The position numbers and the translations under genes were made by a program. Source: Deinococcus ruber (GTDB lineage: Bacteria; Deinococcota; Deinococci; Deinococcales; Deinococcaceae). From it: a stretch of 64,000 nucleotides of DNA. The DNA is taken from assembly GCF_014648095.1 (NCBI RefSeq), contig NZ_BMQL01000001.1:496001-560000 (forward strand), read 5' to 3'. Position 1 is the first letter of the stretch. The number at the start of each line of letters is the position of its first letter. The notes beneath the pieces are model-generated. The model did not search any database. It was not told the DNA's origin and saw nothing but the letters and a program-made list of their open reading frames with translations. Positions 61,011 through 64,000 of this stretch are shown here, one piece after another.

Positions 61011-61457
61011 ATGACACAATCCGAACCGCCAGTCAAGGAGGCGGAGGCGACGCCACCGCAGTGGCCTGTGCTGCTGGTCATGCTGGTCGGCAGCGGAATC
61101 GGGCTGATAGCGCTGCTGCTCGTGCTGATAGCAATCGGCAGCCTGCACCGACTCGCTGCCGCCACTCAGAGCGGCAGGGCCACCGATGTGCCGCAGCTCG
61201 AACAGCACATCAGCGGCACCTTTCTCGGCTGCCAGGACAAGCGCACTGCCGAACACCTGAGCACCCGCACCCCCTCTGCACACTCTGCGCTCGAACGCGA
61301 AGCCGAAGCGGCGCTGGCCTCGAAGGCGTGTACACGTTTCCGGGCAGGCGATCCGGTGTATCTGGATTCGGTGCCGCTGCTGCGCGGACAGGTACAGCTT
61401 CACCGCAAAAACTCGAAAACGAAGTGGTGGACCGACAGCGAAGCCATCCGGCCCTGA
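61011..61457 (+). CDS. Single-pass membrane protein, unknown function
   Basis: 148 residues: short polar N-terminus, one hydrophobic helix ([25 protein letters not shown], about 20-44), then a soluble C-terminal domain with two Cys residues (GCQDKR, KACTRF) and a basic end ([16 protein letters not shown]). Not recognised. ATG at 61011 with TATGCT 7 nt upstream; an earlier in-frame ATG at 60873 lies inside the divergent FKBP gene and is unlikely. Confidence 0.6.
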   Translation: MTQSEPPVKEAEATPPQWPVLLVMLVGSGIGLIALLLVLIAIGSLHRLAAATQSGRATDVPQLEQHISGTFLGCQDKRTAEHLSTRTPSAHSALEREAEAALASKACTRFRAGDPVYLDSVPLLRGQVQLHRKNSKTKWWTDSEAIRP

Positions 61458-61557
61458 GACAGCAGCAGCCGCGTGTGCCGTGCCACACGGGAAACACAGC
61501 CCGATAGCGGTCTTATGCCCGAAGTAAGCTCCGAAACTCCGCTAGACTGAGAGTATT

Positions 61558-62223
61558 GTGTCAGAGTTCACTGCATCCAAGCCCAGCGTCTACCCCATTC
61601 GGCTCTACGGCGATCCCGTGCTGCGCCGCAAAGCCCGGGCTATTACGGATGTGACGGCCCCCGTCCAGATCGCTCATTACCGGGCAGCACCGCTCCGCGA
61701 AGTGGCCGACATCATGTTGGAAACCATGTTCGAGGCACGCGGCGTCGGGCTGGCAGCTCCGCAGATCGGCCTGAGTGCCCGCATGTTCGTGGCGGTGGAG
61801 TACGAGGACGACGAAGACGAAGGCAAGGAAACACCGCTGAAGAGCCGCGTGCTTCAGGAATACGTGATGATCAATCCGGTGATTCGTCCTCTCGACAGAC
61901 GCAAGGACGACAGCTTTCAGGAAGGCTGCCTGAGCATTCCCGGCATCTACGAGGAAGGCGTGAAGCGCAACCGCACCGTGCGGGTGGACTATACCGACCT
62001 CGACGGCAACCCCCGCACGCTGGAGGCCGAAGATTATCTGGCACGGGTGTTTCAGCATGAAACCGACCACCTCGACGGCGTGTTCTTTCTCGACCGCCTG
62101 CCGCCGGAAATTACCGAGGAGTACCGCAAAGAGCTGCTGAGTATGCAGCGCCAGTCGCGCGAATACCTGAAAGAGCTGGAAGTGCTGCGAAAGGCACCGG
62201 GGCACGTGCAGGAAAAACTGTGA
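61558..62223 (+). CDS. def: Peptide deformylase
   Basis: 221-residue metalloenzyme that removes the formyl group from new proteins. The three motifs are GVGLAAPQIG, EGCLSIPG and HETDHLDG (metal-binding Cys and two His, catalytic Glu). An acidic insert (EYEDDEDEGKETP) follows motif 1. GTG start at 61558 with TAGACT 9 nt upstream. It overlaps fmt by 4 nt, the classic def-fmt pairing of formylation and deformylation. Confidence 0.97.
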   Translation: MSEFTASKPSVYPIRLYGDPVLRRKARAITDVTAPVQIAHYRAAPLREVADIMLETMFEARGVGLAAPQIGLSARMFVAVEYEDDEDEGKETPLKSRVLQEYVMINPVIRPLDRRKDDSFQEGCLSIPGIYEEGVKRNRTVRVDYTDLDGNPRTLEAEDYLARVFQHETDHLDGVFFLDRLPPEITEEYRKELLSMQRQSREYLKELEVLRKAPGHVQEKL

Positions 62224-63158
62224 GCGAAGCGCCGCCGCGTGTGGCGTTTTTCGGCTCGCCAGAGTTCGCTGTTCCGGTACTTGACGCGGTTCGGGCGCAC
62301 TTTGAAGTGGTGTTGGTGGTCGCCCAGCCCGACAAGCCGGTAGGGCGCGGCCTGAAACTGAGTGCGCCGCCCGTCGCTGCCCACGCCGCCGCGCTGGGAC
62401 TGCCGCTGGCCCAGCCCACCCGCCTGAAGAACAACACAGACTTTGCCGCTCAGCTCGGCGCGTCGGGAGCCGATGTGGCCGTGACCTGCGCGTATGGCAA
62501 GATTCTGCCCGCGTCGCTGCTGGCGGTGCCCCGGTTCGGCTTTCTGAACACCCACACCAGCCTGCTGCCGCGCTACCGGGGAGCCGCGCCGATTCAGTGG
62601 GCGCTGATACGTGGCGAGAGCACCACCGGAACCACCATCATGCAGACCGATCCGGGCATGGATACCGGCCCCATCCTGCTTCAGGAAGAACTTTCGATTG
62701 CCCCCGAGTGGACAGCTCCCGAACTGGCGAACGCTCTTCAGGCACAGGCGGCGCGGCTGATCGTGCAGGCCCTTTCCAGCCTGGAAACCCTGACGCCGCA
62801 GCCCCAGAACGAAGTGGACGCCACCCACGCGCCGATGCTCAGCAAGGCCGACGGCGAGGTGGCGTGGCATGACAGCGCCCAGACGATTTACAACCGCTAC
62901 CGGGGCGTATACGCGTGGCCGCAGACGAGCACCACGTTTGCAGGGCGACGAGTGAAGCTTAGTGTCGTTCGCCCGCTGCCCGGCCACTTTGAAGGCCAGC
63001 CCGGAGAGATCATCGCGGTCAGCCGCGAGGGTGTCACGGTGGCCTGCGGTCAGGGCGCACTGGAACTGCTGACGGTGCAGCCAGAAAGCAAAAAACCGAT
63101 GCCCGCTCCCGACTGGTGGCGCGGCACAGGCCAGACGCTCGGTGCCCGCTTCGGCTGA
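62220..63158 (+). CDS. fmt: Methionyl-tRNA formyltransferase
   Basis: 312 residues; formylates Met-tRNAfMet using 10-formyl-THF. N-terminal VAFFGSPEFAVPVLDAV, catalytic region NTHTSLLPRYRGAAPIQWALIRGE followed by TGTTIMQTDPGMDTGPIL, and a C-terminal OB-fold domain. GTG start at 62220 overlapping the def TGA (GTGA), so translation is coupled. Confidence 0.97.
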   Translation: MSEAPPRVAFFGSPEFAVPVLDAVRAHFEVVLVVAQPDKPVGRGLKLSAPPVAAHAAALGLPLAQPTRLKNNTDFAAQLGASGADVAVTCAYGKILPASLLAVPRFGFLNTHTSLLPRYRGAAPIQWALIRGESTTGTTIMQTDPGMDTGPILLQEELSIAPEWTAPELANALQAQAARLIVQALSSLETLTPQPQNEVDATHAPMLSKADGEVAWHDSAQTIYNRYRGVYAWPQTSTTFAGRRVKLSVVRPLPGHFEGQPGEIIAVSREGVTVACGQGALELLTVQPESKKPMPAPDWWRGTGQTLGARFG

Positions 63159-63190
63159 ACTGCGGTTCCAAAGTGCTGGCTCCAACCAAA

Positions 63191-63223
63191 AACGGCCCCT
63201 CCAGTGCGGAAGGGCCGTTCTTC
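63191..63223. terminator. Bidirectional terminator between fmt and the RGG-repeat gene
   Basis: Stem AACGGCCC / GGGCCGTT (63191-63198 with 63212-63219) followed on the plus strand by CTTCT, between convergent genes. Confidence 0.75.
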
Positions 63224-63267
63224 TGATCTGTTACCGCTGCTCGCCGTCAGGCCGCAGGGTGGGCCGT

Positions 63268-64000
<733 letters not shown>

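Overview
The window is G+C-rich, densely packed chromosomal DNA from a Deinococcus-type bacterium. The species cannot be fixed from sequence alone. The case rests on a combination of features: a Deinococcus-type phytoene desaturase, a B12-dependent MerR photoreceptor, a caa3-type oxidase with fused subunits I and III, a ruvB promoter carrying a sequence close to the radiation/desiccation response motif, an hsp20 promoter with a HAIR-like operator, a cysteine-free bL31, and many promoters of the leaderless form TANNNT-(6-7 nt)-ATG/GTG. There is one tRNA gene (Ala, UGC). I see no rRNA, transposase, phage gene or CRISPR array.

Layout. 1-3.4 kb: RNase R (5' end outside the window) facing a small methyltransferase. 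3.4-7.8 kb (minus): pyrimidine cluster pyrR-pyrB-pyrC behind a PyrR-type attenuator. It is interrupted between pyrB and pyrC by an Arr-like ADP-ribosyltransferase, an A+T-rich secreted orphan, and a duplicated 5' fragment of pyrC. 7.9-16.1 kb: hsp20, a thioredoxin-like and a secreted redox protein, pyrD, crtI, a double winged-helix protein, an aminoglycoside-phosphotransferase-like protein, an NDUFA9-like epimerase and a CarH-type photoreceptor. 16.2-18.4 kb: small secreted protein, tdk, rpmE, VIT-like metal transporter. 18.4-23.8 kb: mutS and mutL separated by two A+T-rich accessory genes. 23.8-28.4 kb: nucleotide kinase-like protein, GH13 amylase, CCA-adding-family enzyme, lipoprotein hydrolase. 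28.4-32.9 kb: tRNA-Ala followed by small orphan genes, an SDR dehydrogenase, an orphan amino-acid ABC permease and a minimal Ser/Thr kinase. 32.9-38.1 kb: YcaQ-like DNA glycosylase, xpt, stress-type membrane protein, acyl-CoA carboxylase beta subunit, Met-repeat protein, msrB. 38.1-46.3 kb: cytochrome oxidase biogenesis and structure (DUF420 protein, ctaA, ctaB, coxB, coxA/C, sco) with a Crp-family regulator and a ferredoxin. 46.4-51.6 kb: ruvB, lipoprotein hydrolase, dnaG, secreted orphan. 52-60.4 kb (minus): a galactoside operon in the order DeoR regulator, binding protein, two permeases, GH42 beta-galactosidase, galT, galK. 60.5-64 kb: FKBP isomerase, membrane orphan, def-fmt pair, and an RGG-repeat protein running off the right edge.

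How the genes work together. Four genes of de novo UMP synthesis are here (pyrR control, pyrB, pyrC, pyrD). Repair and replication functions include mutS, mutL, ruvB, dnaG and a YcaQ-like glycosylase. The ctaA-ctaB-coxB-coxA/C run plus sco makes and metallates a caa3 oxidase. The galactoside operon imports and splits beta-galactosides and feeds galactose into the Leloir pathway, but its ABC ATPase and galE must lie elsewhere. Regulation is unusually legible: PyrR attenuator, HAIR-like site, Fur-like box, RDRM-like site, and a DeoR-type palindrome sitting on the -10 of its own promoter.
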